Part shown: one piece after another, positions 48,620-57,411 of the stretch
Numbering within the stretch: the first letter of the stretch is position 1
Layout of the letters: each line of letters opens with the position of its first letter
Assembly (NCBI GenBank): GCA_021307345.1
Contig: CP089930.1
Span: forward strand, 1,736,001 to 1,800,000
Direction of reading: 5' to 3'
From: Escherichia coli
GTDB taxonomy: Bacteria; Pseudomonadota; Gammaproteobacteria; Enterobacterales; Enterobacteriaceae
Length of the DNA: 64,000 nucleotides
Notes under the pieces: model-generated
Told to the model about the DNA's origin: nothing
What the model saw: the letters and a program-made list of their open reading frames with translations, nothing else
Database searches by the model: none
Translations under genes and position numbers: made by a program

Positions 48620-49568
48620 GCCACTGGCTGTTGTCGCGGTTGGCGGCAATGCGCTCATTCACGACGATCAACACAATAGTATTCCCGATCAATATGTTGC
48701 AGTGATGGAAAGCGTGCAGCATATCGTTGATATGGTTGAAGCCGGATGGAATCTGGTGCTAACCCACGGTAATGGGCCGCAGGTGGGCTTTATTCTGCGT
48801 CGCTCTGAACTTGCTTGTAACGAAGTTTCTCCAGTTCCACTTGATTACGCCGTGGGTGATACACAAGGCGCAATTGGCTACATGTTCCAGAAGGCGCTGC
48901 ATAACGAACTCGCTCGCCGTGGCATAAACAAACCAGTAATTGCGCTAGTGACACAAACGCGAGTTAGCCCACATGACGATGCTTTCGCCAGCCCCAGTAA
49001 ACCGATTGGCGCGTTTCTCGATGAAGCAACGGCCCAACAACGCCAGCAGCAGCTCGGCTGGACTCTGATGGAGGACGCCGGGCGCGGGTGGCGGCGTACT
49101 GTTCCCTCTCCTGCGCCACTGGAAATTATTGAGCACAACACCATCGCTCACCTAGTGCGCCAGGGATATCTGGTTATTGCCTGCGGCGGCGGAGGTATTC
49201 CGGTGGTGCGAGACGGACAACAACTGAAAGGTGTGGAAGCCGTGATCGATAAAGATCTGGCCTCCGCGCTGCTCGCCAGTCAGTTAGGCGCAGATCTGCT
49301 GGTGATCCCCACCGGTGTAGAAAAAGTGGCGGTTAACTTTGGTACACCACAACAACAGTGGCTCGACGCTATCAGCGTTGTCGAAGCGCAAACGCTGTTG
49401 CAGGAAGGTCAGTTTGGTGTCGGCAGTATGCAACCAAAAGTGGAAGCCATTGTTGATTTCATCAATGCCAGCCAGCAACAAGGCAAACAGGCCAGCGGCC
49501 TGATTACCTCACCGCAAACCATAAAAGCGGCCCTGGCGCATCAGAGCGGTACATGGATAACCCTTTAA
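48612..49568 (+). CDS. Carbamate kinase family protein (AllK/YahI-like)
   Basis: 318 aa; predicted to transfer phosphate from carbamoyl phosphate to ADP, giving ATP, CO2 and ammonia. The ATG at 48612 with GGAG upstream overlaps the DUF1116 stop by 8 bp. The family motifs are VAVGGNALI (about 8-16), LTHGNGPQVG (about 49-58), DYAVGDTQGAIGYM, AGRGWRRTVPSP, CGGGGIPVV and IDKDLASALLA. K-12 relatives are ArcC-type proteins AllK (YbcF), YahI and YqeA. Its position after a carbamoyltransferase set indicates energy conservation from a carbamoyl donor. Confidence 0.92.
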   Translation: MVKPLAVVAVGGNALIHDDQHNSIPDQYVAVMESVQHIVDMVEAGWNLVLTHGNGPQVGFILRRSELACNEVSPVPLDYAVGDTQGAIGYMFQKALHNELARRGINKPVIALVTQTRVSPHDDAFASPSKPIGAFLDEATAQQRQQQLGWTLMEDAGRGWRRTVPSPAPLEIIEHNTIAHLVRQGYLVIACGGGGIPVVRDGQQLKGVEAVIDKDLASALLASQLGADLLVIPTGVEKVAVNFGTPQQQWLDAISVVEAQTLLQEGQFGVGSMQPKVEAIVDFINASQQQGKQASGLITSPQTIKAALAHQSGTWITL

Positions 49569-49584
49569 TTTTCTGGAGAACATA

Positions 49585-49974
49585 ATGACTACAACGCTTT
49601 TAGCCGTTAACGGAACACTGATGCGCGGCCTGGAACTTAACCAAAATATGCAAAAAGCGGGCGGCATTTTTGTTCGCGAAGACCGAACTGACGCCCATTA
49701 CCGGCTGTGGAGTATTAACGATCGCCATCCAGGAATGATTCGCGTGAATGAAGGAGGAACACACGTCGATGTAGAAATTTGGCAACTGCCGCTGGCCAGT
49801 TTTGCCGCTCTGTTAATGAGCGAACCTGCCGGGCTGGCAATTGGCAAAATCAAACTTGCCAATGGTAGCGAAGTGCTGGGTGTGCTGGCTGAAAACTGGC
49901 TCACAGAAGGCCAACGGGAAATTACAGAACTGGGTAGCTGGCGCAAATACACCGGGCATTTTCATACTGTGTAA
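49585..49974 (+). CDS. Stand-alone protein resembling the allophanate hydrolase C-terminal domain
   Basis: 129 aa, spaced 16 bp after the kinase gene with TGGAG upstream. The pattern LAVNGTLMRGLELNQNM at the start, YRLWSINDRHPGMIRV, WQLPLASFAALL, AIGKIKLANGSEVLG and ITELGSWRKYTG is what I recall from the last ~130 residues of allophanate hydrolase (AtzF, Dur1,2). In AtzF this domain handles the N-carboxycarbamate product. No amidase domain is attached, and none is elsewhere in the window. It has the gamma-glutamylcyclotransferase-like fold by inference. The role here is unknown: decarboxylation, substrate release or regulation. Confidence 0.7.
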   Translation: MTTTLLAVNGTLMRGLELNQNMQKAGGIFVREDRTDAHYRLWSINDRHPGMIRVNEGGTHVDVEIWQLPLASFAALLMSEPAGLAIGKIKLANGSEVLGVLAENWLTEGQREITELGSWRKYTGHFHTV

Positions 49975-49999
49975 CGCGCATTTATAAAGGGAACATACT

Positions 50000-51223
50000 A
50001 TGCGTAAAAAAGAAGAGAGTCTGAATACGGCATCAGGATTGCGTATTGCCATGATTTTGCTGGGTATTGCGGTTACACCTGTGCTGTTGTCATCCTCAAG
50101 CCTTGGTAATCAACTTTCCAGCAGCAGTTTAATTAGCGTCGTATTGTTAGGCGGCGTCATTCTGACCTTACTTTCTGCCATCACCATTAGCGTTGGAGAA
50201 AAAGCCCGTCTGCCAACGTATGGCATTGTGAAATATTCATTTGGTGAGAAAGGAGCCGTCGCCATTAACATTTTGATGGCGATAAGTCTGTTCGGCTGGA
50301 TTGCCGTTACCGCTAATATGTTTGGTCATTCGATACATGACTTACTGGCCCAGCATGGGCTGGAAGTTCCACTGGCACTGTTAGTGGCGGCAGGCTGTGT
50401 CATTTTTGTCGCCTCTACAGCATTTGGTTTCGCCGTTCTGGGGAAAATTGCTCAGGTTGCCGTGCCGGTTATCGCGCTGGTGCTGTGTTATATCCTCTAC
50501 GTTGCAACCCATACTGAAGTGGCAGCACCAGCGGCGATAGCGGAGATGAATACGGGTGTCGCCGTTTCCACCGTTGTTGGTACGATTATTGTGCTGGTTG
50601 CCACATTGCCTGATTTCGGTAGTTTTGTGCATAACCGCAAACATGCGCTGATCGCCGCAGGCATGACGTTTCTGGTTGCCTACCCTCTACTTTACTGGGC
50701 GGGTGCAACACCGAGCGCCATTAGCGGTCAGGGCTCTTTACTGGGTGCAATGGCGGTATTCGGCGCCGTTCTGCCTGCGGCACTGTTGTTGATTTTCGCC
50801 TGCGTCACCGGTAACGCGGGCAATATGTTCCAGGGCACGCTGGTGGTTTCCACACTGCTTACCCGCTTTCCCAAATGGCAGATTACCGTGGCGCTGGGTA
50901 TCCTTTCCGCCATCGTAGGCAGTCTGGATATTATGGCGTGGTTTATTCCGTTCCTGCTGTTCCTCGGTATCGCCACGCCACCCGTTGCCGGAATTTATAT
51001 CGCTGACTTTTTCCTTTATCGCCGTAATGGCTATCAAGAGTCAGTGTTAGCCCAGGAGTCACAGATTAAAGTGCTGACATTCGCGGCATGGATCATAGGC
51101 GCAGCGGTTGGCTTTATGACTGTAAAAGGTTTATTCACCCTGACGACGATCCCTTCGGTGGACTCCATTCTGGTGGCATGTATCGCGTATGCGATTCTCA
51201 GCCGGGTAAGTCAACGCAGCTAG
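50000..51223 (+). CDS. NCS1 (cytosine permease CodB-like) transporter
   Basis: 407 aa, inner-membrane, with about 12 hydrophobic segments. The layout and the motif TPPVAGIYIADFFLYRRNGY near the last third match the CodB branch of the nucleobase:cation symporter-1 family, as do KYSFGEKGA and LATLPDFGSF. NCS1 members import cytosine, allantoin, hydantoin and similar flat ureido or nucleobase compounds, so it probably imports the pathway substrate. It lies 25 bp after the AH_C-like gene and closes the operon, followed by a terminator. Confidence 0.88.
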   Translation: MRKKEESLNTASGLRIAMILLGIAVTPVLLSSSSLGNQLSSSSLISVVLLGGVILTLLSAITISVGEKARLPTYGIVKYSFGEKGAVAINILMAISLFGWIAVTANMFGHSIHDLLAQHGLEVPLALLVAAGCVIFVASTAFGFAVLGKIAQVAVPVIALVLCYILYVATHTEVAAPAAIAEMNTGVAVSTVVGTIIVLVATLPDFGSFVHNRKHALIAAGMTFLVAYPLLYWAGATPSAISGQGSLLGAMAVFGAVLPAALLLIFACVTGNAGNMFQGTLVVSTLLTRFPKWQITVALGILSAIVGSLDIMAWFIPFLLFLGIATPPVAGIYIADFFLYRRNGYQESVLAQESQIKVLTFAAWIIGAAVGFMTVKGLFTLTTIPSVDSILVACIAYAILSRVSQRS

Positions 51224-51250
51224 TTCCTGGGTATACTAAAGCAATAATTA

Positions 51251-51280
51251 CGGCTGAATCTGGAGAGATTCAGCCGCTTT
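51251..51280 (+). terminator. Terminator after the permease gene
   Basis: CGGCTGAATCT (51251-51261) pairs perfectly with AGATTCAGCCG (51266-51276) over a GGAG loop, followed by CTTT. It separates the operon from the LysR gene, 27 bp after the permease stop. Confidence 0.75.
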
Positions 51281-51300
51281 ACCACTGACCAGGGAGCCTT

Positions 51301-52197
51301 ATGTTCATCTCTGACGAAACGCTTCGTGTTATTCATCTGGTCGCCAGACACCAGAGCATTACCACCGCAGCCGAGCAGTTAAATAAAGTCCCTTCCGCCA
51401 TCAGTTACACCATTAAGAAAGCAGAAGAGAGTCTGGGCGTTGAGCTGTTCATTCGTAAGGGACGCTATATTGAATTATCTCCGGCGGGGAGTTATTTCAT
51501 CGAACATAGCAAAACTATTTTGGGCGATCTGGAGGCGTTAAAGCGCAACACAGTGTTGATTCACGATGGTATTGAACGTGAACTGACAATTGCAGTGAAC
51601 AATATTATTCCTGGTGATTTGCTGGTGGCATTTATTCGTGATTTTGAACGGCAATTCACATCAACAACGCTGACGGTAGATCTCGAGGTATACAACGGCT
51701 GCTGGGATGCTCTGTACAGTAAACGTGCCGATCTGGTCTACGGTGCTCCTCATGCAGTGCCAGGCAGTGAAGGCATCATTAGCGAACCGGTCGGGCAAAT
51801 GGAATGGGATTTTGTCGTCAGCCCACTCCACCCACTGGCAGCGAAGCGGCATCCATTAGAAAACAGTGAATTGCGTCATTATCCAGCGGTTTGTATCCGC
51901 GATACCTCCGTTAATTTCCCCCCGATGCAAGCCTGGTTGTTGGAAGGACAAAAACCCATTTTTGTTCCTGACTTCGCTACGGCAATCGCCTTAATAGAAC
52001 AAAACGTCGGTATTGGCTATATTCCACATCATCTGGCATTGCCATTATTAAACAGCGGTAAATTGCTTAAAAAGCCAATGCGCGAACATAAACACGCCAC
52101 CAAGTTATTTCTTGCCGCTCGTTCCGATGGTATGGGCAAAGCCTGCCAGTGGTGCATGGAATATTTAAGAAATCCGCAATTAATTTTCTGTTCCTGA
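51301..52197 (+). CDS. LysR-type regulator, AllS-like
   Basis: 298 aa. The N-terminal winged helix-turn-helix (about 1-60) reads QSITTAAEQLNKVPSAISYT. The effector domain shares text with AllS, the allantoin regulator (GIERELTIAVNNI here, GVERQVNIVINNL in AllS as recalled), and with the YhaJ group. The start has AGGGAG 6 bp upstream. A -10 like TATACT at 51232-51237 could give it its own promoter; otherwise it depends on readthrough. It is in the same direction as the operon, an arrangement less usual than the divergent one. It likely controls the operon through the dyads at 43819-43917. Confidence 0.88.
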   Translation: MFISDETLRVIHLVARHQSITTAAEQLNKVPSAISYTIKKAEESLGVELFIRKGRYIELSPAGSYFIEHSKTILGDLEALKRNTVLIHDGIERELTIAVNNIIPGDLLVAFIRDFERQFTSTTLTVDLEVYNGCWDALYSKRADLVYGAPHAVPGSEGIISEPVGQMEWDFVVSPLHPLAAKRHPLENSELRHYPAVCIRDTSVNFPPMQAWLLEGQKPIFVPDFATAIALIEQNVGIGYIPHHLALPLLNSGKLLKKPMREHKHATKLFLAARSDGMGKACQWCMEYLRNPQLIFCS

Positions 52198-52228
52198 GAA
52201 TCCTTTTAATACCCAGCACACATAGCAA

Positions 52229-52254
52229 AATGGCTTCCAGTGCTGGAAGCCATT
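52229..52254. terminator. Bidirectional terminator between the LysR gene and metE
   Basis: AATGGCTTCCAG and CTGGAAGCCATT form a 12-bp perfect stem with a two-base centre. On the minus strand it is followed by TTTT, so it ends metE; it also lies 31 bp after the LysR stop. Confidence 0.85.
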
Positions 52255-52290
52255 ATCGTGCTGTAATTTACAGTGACTCGTTAATATTCA

Positions 52291-54552
52291 TCATCCCCGA
52301 CGCAAATTCTGCGCCGCCTGCACCATGTTCGCCAGTGCCGCGCGGGTTTCTGGCCAGCCGCGCGTTTTCAGGCCACAGTCCGGGTTGACCCACAGGCGCT
52401 CTGCCGGAATGCGTTTTGCCGCTTTCTTCAGCAAGGCTTCAATCCATTCCACGCTCGGTACGTTTGGCGAGTGAATGTCATAGACGCCTGGACCGATTTC
52501 ATTCGGATAATCAAACTCTTCGAACGACTCCAGCAACTCCATGTCAGAACGCGAGGTTTCGATGGTGATGACGTCTGCATCCAGCGCCGCAATCGAATCC
52601 ATGATGTCGTTGAACTCGCAATAACACATGTGAGTGTGGATCTGCGTTTCATCCTTCGCTATGGCGGCGTTGATACGGAAAGCCTCCACGCCCCACTGGA
52701 GATAGGCGTCCCAGTCGCTGCGACGCAGCGGTAACCCTTCGCGCAGTGCCGGTTCGTCAATCTGAATGATACCAATTCCAGCGGCTTCCAGATCGGCCAC
52801 TTCATCACGCAGCGCCAGCGCAATTTGTTTGGCAATGGTTTCACGGCTGACGTCTTCGCGCGGGAATGACCAGCAAAGAATGGTCACCGGGCCGGTCAGC
52901 ATCCCTTTTACCGGTTTGTCGGTCAGCGATTGCGCATACTTCGCCCACTCCACGGTGATCGGTGCCGGGCGGCTAACGTCACCAATAACAATCGGTGGCT
53001 TCACGCAGCGGGAACCGTAGCTCTGTACCCAACCGTTTTGCGTAAAGACAAAACCGTCGAGGTGCTCGCCAAAGTATTCCACCATGTCATTACGCTCAGC
53101 CTCGCCATGTACCAGCACATCCAGTCCCAAACGTTCCTGCTCAACAATGGCCTGCTTGATATGTTCCGCAATGCCCGTGCGGTAGTTGTTGGCGTCGAGA
53201 TTACCCTTTTTGAAATCCAGACGCAGGGTACGAATTTCCGTGGTTTGCGGGAAGGAACCAATCGTGGTGGTCGGCCAGGCTGGCAGTTTAAAACGCGCAC
53301 GCTGGGCTTCAGCACGCACTTCATAAACGTTCGCACGCTGGCTGTCCTGGGCGGTAATCGCCGCCAGACGCTTTTCTACCGCCGGATTATGTACGCGGGT
53401 AGAGTGACGACGCGCCTGAATCGGGGCGCTCCACTCTGCCAGAGCTGCCGTATCACCACTGTTCAGCGCATCACGCAGTAGAGCCAGTTCATGACATTTT
53501 TGCAGGGCGAAGGCAAACCAGCTTTTCACTTCTGCATCAAGACGCGTTTCCACGCTCAGGTCGATAGGGCTATGCAGCAGCGAGCAGGAAGATGCCACCC
53601 ACAAATCACGTTTGCCGACAATGTCTTTAATTTGTGCATATTTCTCGGTGAGATCGGCGCGCCAGACGTTACGACCATTGACCAGTCCGGCAGACAGCAG
53701 CCAGTCAGAAGGCAGGCGCTTGTGCAGTTCTGCTACATCATCTTTGCCATGAACGAGGTCGACATGCAGACCCTGAACAGGCAGCGCCGTAATCGTGTCG
53801 AGGTTTGGCGTTACGCCTTCAAAATAGGTGGTCAGCAGCAGTTTCACCTGGCCCTGGAGCGCATCGTAAGCAGGTTTATATGCGTCCAGCCACGCCTGCG
53901 GCAGTTCCAGCACCAGCGCCGGTTCGTCAATCTGTACCCACTCAATACCGCGTTTTGCCAGTTCTGCCAGAACCTGCTGATAAACCGGCAGAATATCGTT
54001 CAGCAGGCTCAGGCGGTCAAACTGTTCACCTTTCACTTTCCCCAGCCACAGATAGGTAACCGGCCCCAGAAGCACAGGTTTCACCTTGTGACCCAACGCC
54101 AGCGCCTCGTCTACTTCATCCAGCAGCTGCGTCCAGGTCAGTTTGAACTGTTGGCCTTTAACGAATTCCGGCACCATGTAGTGATAGTTGGTGTTAAACC
54201 ATTTGGTCATTTCTGCCGCCGCCGCAGGTTCACCTGTTGGCGCACGACCGCGACCAATACGGAACAGAGTGTCGATATCCACCGAACCGTCTTTATTCTG
54301 ATGACGCGCCGGAACGTTACCCAGCAGCAGGCTGGTGGTCAGAACATGATCGTACCAGGCAAAATCGCCCACCGGCAGCAGGTCGATACCCGCCTGCTTT
54401 TGTTGATCCCAGTGACGAGCACGCAATTCACGCCCTACTGCCAGTAATTCTTCACGCGTGGAGTTCCCCGCCCAATAACTTTCTTGCGCTTTTTTCAGCT
54501 CGCGACGCAGGCCAACGCGAGGGAAACCGAGGGTGTGATTCAATATTGTCAT
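52291..54552 (-). CDS. metE: Cobalamin-independent methionine synthase
   Basis: Transfers the methyl group of 5-methyltetrahydropteroyltri-glutamate to homocysteine. The 753 aa match E. coli MetE. The C-terminal catalytic barrel carries the zinc ligands in HMCYCEF (His and Cys near 641 and 643), Glu in [10 protein letters not shown] and Cys in [11 protein letters not shown] (near 726). The N-terminal half is the duplicated barrel. It is divergent from metR, which activates it with homocysteine, and it is repressed by MetJ at boxes in the shared region. Confidence 0.99.
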   Translation of the reverse strand: MTILNHTLGFPRVGLRRELKKAQESYWAGNSTREELLAVGRELRARHWDQQKQAGIDLLPVGDFAWYDHVLTTSLLLGNVPARHQNKDGSVDIDTLFRIGRGRAPTGEPAAAAEMTKWFNTNYHYMVPEFVKGQQFKLTWTQLLDEVDEALALGHKVKPVLLGPVTYLWLGKVKGEQFDRLSLLNDILPVYQQVLAELAKRGIEWVQIDEPALVLELPQAWLDAYKPAYDALQGQVKLLLTTYFEGVTPNLDTITALPVQGLHVDLVHGKDDVAELHKRLPSDWLLSAGLVNGRNVWRADLTEKYAQIKDIVGKRDLWVASSCSLLHSPIDLSVETRLDAEVKSWFAFALQKCHELALLRDALNSGDTAALAEWSAPIQARRHSTRVHNPAVEKRLAAITAQDSQRANVYEVRAEAQRARFKLPAWPTTTIGSFPQTTEIRTLRLDFKKGNLDANNYRTGIAEHIKQAIVEQERLGLDVLVHGEAERNDMVEYFGEHLDGFVFTQNGWVQSYGSRCVKPPIVIGDVSRPAPITVEWAKYAQSLTDKPVKGMLTGPVTILCWSFPREDVSRETIAKQIALALRDEVADLEAAGIGIIQIDEPALREGLPLRRSDWDAYLQWGVEAFRINAAIAKDETQIHTHMCYCEFNDIMDSIAALDADVITIETSRSDMELLESFEEFDYPNEIGPGVYDIHSPNVPSVEWIEALLKKAAKRIPAERLWVNPDCGLKTRGWPETRAALANMVQAAQNLRRG

Positions 54553-54700
54553 TTTTCTTCCTCTAATTATATGTAAATCCTATGGATTTTGAATTTAGGG
54601 AAGGCGGCAAGTTTATTCATCCCCGGGAGCTTACTGAAGTAAGTGACCGGGGTGGAGAAACGCAGCCAACGCACCATAAATTTAAAAGACGAAGGATTTT

Positions 54701-54724
54701 AGCCGTCCAGATGTTTACACATCC
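54701..54724. promoter_or_regulatory. MetJ operator (tandem met boxes) between metE and metR
   Basis: AGCCGTCC, AGATGTTT and ACACATCC are three consecutive 8-bp units resembling AGACGTCT. MetJ-SAM binds such tandem arrays cooperatively. Confidence 0.75.
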
Positions 54725-54775
54725 ATAATTGGCGGTTACTGTATATTCCTCAAGCGCAAATTATTCATGCCGAAG

Positions 54776-54788
54776 TGAAGGACTTTCA
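54776..54788. promoter_or_regulatory. MetR-type dyad at the metR start
   Basis: TGAA-GGACT-TTCA fits the MetR consensus TGAA-N5-TTCA exactly and touches the metR start codon. Its role here is inferred; it overlaps the ribosome-binding site. Confidence 0.45.
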
Positions 54789-55741
54789 TGATCGAAGTAA
54801 AACACCTGAAAACGCTACAAGCGTTGCGGAATTGCGGCTCGCTCGCAGCCGCTGCGGCGACGTTGCATCAGACGCAATCCGCCCTGTCTCACCAGTTTAG
54901 CGATCTGGAACAACGCCTTGGCTTCCGGCTATTTGTGCGTAAAAGCCAGCCGCTACGTTTTACGCCGCAGGGAGAAATCCTGTTGCAACTGGCAAACCAG
55001 GTACTGCCGCAAATCAGTCAGGCACTGCAAGCCTGCAATGAACCGCAGCAAACGCGCCTGCGTATTGCCATTGAGTGCCATAGCTGTATTCAGTGGCTGA
55101 CACCCGCGTTAGAAAATTTCCATAAGAACTGGCCGCAGGTCGAGATGGATTTTAAATCAGGCGTAACGTTTGACCCGCAGCCTGCGTTGCAGCAGGGCGA
55201 GCTGGATCTGGTGATGACCTCCGATATTCTGCCGCGCAGTGGCCTGCATTATTCGCCGATGTTCGATTATGAGGTGCGTCTGGTGTTAGCACCTGACCAC
55301 CCACTGGCGGCGAAAACGCGAATCACACCGGAAGATCTCGCCAGCGAAACGCTGCTGATTTATCCGGTGCAGCGCAGCCGACTGGATGTCTGGCGCCATT
55401 TTCTTCAGCCGGCAGGCGTCAGCCCGTCACTGAAAAGCGTCGATAACACCTTATTGTTGATTCAGATGGTTGCCGCGCGGATGGGTATTGCCGCTCTGCC
55501 GCATTGGGTGGTGGAGAGTTTTGAGCGCCAGGGTCTGGTGGTGACCAAAACCCTGGGCGAAGGCCTGTGGAGCCGACTATACGCCGCCGTGCGCGATGGC
55601 GAGCAGCGTCAGCCAGTGACAGAAGCGTTTATTCGCTCGGCACGCAATCACGCCTGCGATCATCTGCCGTTTGTAAAGAGCGCGGAGCGACCCACTTCCG
55701 ATGCACCCACAGTGAGGCCAGGATCACCAGCGCGCCTGTGA
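54788..55741 (+). CDS. metR: LysR-type methionine regulator MetR
   Basis: Activates metE, metH, glyA and others with homocysteine as co-effector. The 317 aa begin [20 protein letters not shown] with the winged helix-turn-helix at about 1-60, followed by the effector-binding domain. The 3' end overlaps convergent yigM by 113 bp. Confidence 0.99.
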   Translation: MIEVKHLKTLQALRNCGSLAAAAATLHQTQSALSHQFSDLEQRLGFRLFVRKSQPLRFTPQGEILLQLANQVLPQISQALQACNEPQQTRLRIAIECHSCIQWLTPALENFHKNWPQVEMDFKSGVTFDPQPALQQGELDLVMTSDILPRSGLHYSPMFDYEVRLVLAPDHPLAAKTRITPEDLASETLLIYPVQRSRLDVWRHFLQPAGVSPSLKSVDNTLLLIQMVAARMGIAALPHWVVESFERQGLVVTKTLGEGLWSRLYAAVRDGEQRQPVTEAFIRSARNHACDHLPFVKSAERPTSDAPTVRPGSPARL

Positions 55742-56528
55742 TAAATGTTGGCCAGTTCGGCTGTTGATGCCAGATAGCCAGGTTAACCAGCAGCCCTGCC
55801 GGAACGTGCATATTATTCATAATACCCAGCGTTCCGGCGTCCACCTGCGTCGCGCCGTAGTTCCACATAAAGTAGCCAATCCCTGAAGCCACCACGCCAA
55901 GAAATACCAGAATGCTCCATTGCAGCGTTGTTTCCGGCATTTTCTGCGTATTGCCCAGAAAGAACCATGCAATCACCGCCACCAGGAACGCGCCGAGATA
56001 GAACCACGCAAAGGCGTTGTGCTGCGGCATCGGGCGGGTTTCCATCAGGCGTTTATAACCCACCATGCCAATCGCAAAGGTGATATTGGAGAGCTGCACC
56101 AGCAGCAGGCCAGTCCAGAAATGGTCGGTGACCTGATCATAGCGAATAATCCCGGCACCAATCACCGCCAGCAAGGCGCTAAAGGCATAGCCCCAGCGCA
56201 GACGACGTCTGCTCATAATGTCATAAATCAGCGTGATGTAGAGCGGCGTCAGCACGGTAAACAGCAGCAGTTCAGAGACCGTCAGGTAGAGATAGGCGCG
56301 GAAACTCAGCATATACATAATGCCAAGTTGCATCGCGCCCACCAGCATATACAGGCCAATGGTTTTCAGGCTATTGCCACGGGTACGCAGAAACGGCAGA
56401 AAAACGAGTGCCGCCAGACCAACGCGTACCAGCACCGCAAAATAGCTATCGACGTGCCCCGCAAGGTACTCGCCATAAAAGCTAAAGGAGAAGGCCCACA
56501 GAATCGTGGTGATGATAAGTAGCGCCAC
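55629..56528 (-). CDS. yigM: EamA/DMT-family biotin transporter YigM
   Basis: Inner-membrane carrier of 299 aa with ten hydrophobic segments arranged as two EamA repeats. YigM has been shown to import biotin in E. coli. The C-terminal tail is basic and acidic mixed ([18 protein letters not shown]). The last 113 bp are antisense to the metR 3' end, so both C-terminal tails are constrained by one sequence. Confidence 0.96.
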   Translation of the reverse strand: MALLIITTILWAFSFSFYGEYLAGHVDSYFAVLVRVGLAALVFLPFLRTRGNSLKTIGLYMLVGAMQLGIMYMLSFRAYLYLTVSELLLFTVLTPLYITLIYDIMSRRRLRWGYAFSALLAVIGAGIIRYDQVTDHFWTGLLLVQLSNITFAIGMVGYKRLMETRPMPQHNAFAWFYLGAFLVAVIAWFFLGNTQKMPETTLQWSILVFLGVVASGIGYFMWNYGATQVDAGTLGIMNNMHVPAGLLVNLAIWHQQPNWPTFITGALVILASLWVHRKWVAPRSLQTADDRRRDCVPSE

Positions 56529-56603
56529 AATGGAAAACTCTTTGATTAACGAGTATCCATTGTAGCGAAGTATTAGGTTGACAACTGACCAAATAAAGAA
56601 CGA

Positions 56604-57404
56604 TTACGATAAATAGAGCTTACGCAGATAATGCGGCACCGCGTCTTCGGCGTTAGTGCCAATCACTTCCAGCTCCGGATGCAGATCTTTCAGGCGCTGG
56701 TGCGCACTGCCCATAATGCAGCCTTTCCCCGCCATCGACAGCATTTCGGCGTCGTTCATCCCGTCACCAAACGCAATGCAATCCTTCAGGCTGTAGCCCA
56801 GTTTCTTCGCCACCGCTTCCAGCGCATGACCTTTAGAAACGCCGCCAGCCATCACTTCCAGACAAGTCAAAGTAGAGAAACTGACGTTGACGCGATCGCC
56901 CCAGCGAGCATTGATTGCTTGCTCCAGCGGTAACAATTTTTCATGGGAGTCGCAGGTGAAGAACACTTTGCTGACGCCTTCCGGCTCCAGCAAACCCGGC
57001 TCATACAGCGCATATTTAAATACTGCTTCTTTAAAAAAGCGCATCTCCTCCGGACGGTGGCGATTCATAAACCATTCATCATCACGATAAACATTAGTAA
57101 TGATGTCCGGGTTGTCGTTGACCACGCCAAACAGGTCGCTGGCAATGTCATGATCCAGGTTATGCGCGAAAATCAGATTGCCATCCAGATCGTGCACGCG
57201 CGCGCCATTGGAGGTAATCATGTAAGACTTAATCTCCAGATTATCGCGAATTTGCCCCACGTCGACGTGGTGGCGACCCGTCGCAAACACAAAGTTGATG
57301 CCACGCGCGGTGAGCAGTTTCAGGGTTTCTTTGGCGTAAGGGGATAACGTATGGTCGGGAGAAAGTAACGTACCATCTAAATCAGACGCAACAACCTGAT
57401 ACAT
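56604..57404 (-). CDS. yigL: HAD-superfamily phosphatase YigL
   Basis: Cytoplasmic phosphatase of the Cof-type HAD group acting on sugar phosphates and pyridoxal phosphate. The 266 aa carry motif 1 ASDLDGTLL (about 7-15), motif 2 TSNGA, and motif 4 GDGMNDAEML. In E. coli yigL is a target of the sRNA SgrS, which stabilises a processed pldB-yigL mRNA; that arrangement (pldB immediately upstream, 7-bp gap) is present here. Confidence 0.97.
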   Translation of the reverse strand: MYQVVASDLDGTLLSPDHTLSPYAKETLKLLTARGINFVFATGRHHVDVGQIRDNLEIKSYMITSNGARVHDLDGNLIFAHNLDHDIASDLFGVVNDNPDIITNVYRDDEWFMNRHRPEEMRFFKEAVFKYALYEPGLLEPEGVSKVFFTCDSHEKLLPLEQAINARWGDRVNVSFSTLTCLEVMAGGVSKGHALEAVAKKLGYSLKDCIAFGDGMNDAEMLSMAGKGCIMGSAHQRLKDLHPELEVIGTNAEDAVPHYLRKLYLS

Positions 57405-57411
57405 AAGAAAT

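Larger units (their letters stand above)
43753..52197 (+). other. Accessory ureide/carbamoyl catabolic cluster between dlhH and metE
   Basis: Seven collinear genes plus a LysR regulator occupy the interval where K-12, as I recall it, has only a short dlhH-metE gap. Gaps are small (5-94 bp) or overlapping up to the permease, which indicates one operon. No integrase, IS, tRNA or long direct repeat flanks it. GC content and codon use look like the surrounding genes, so it appears old or transferred within enterobacteria. Confidence 0.8.

Noticed and set aside
43753-52290. Genomic island with integrase, attachment sites or CRISPR array
   Set aside because: No integrase, transposase, tRNA target, flanking direct repeats or regularly spaced repeats were seen here or elsewhere in the window.
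53491-54447. 318-codon plus-strand frame over metE
   Set aside because: Antisense shadow of metE; no domain recognised.
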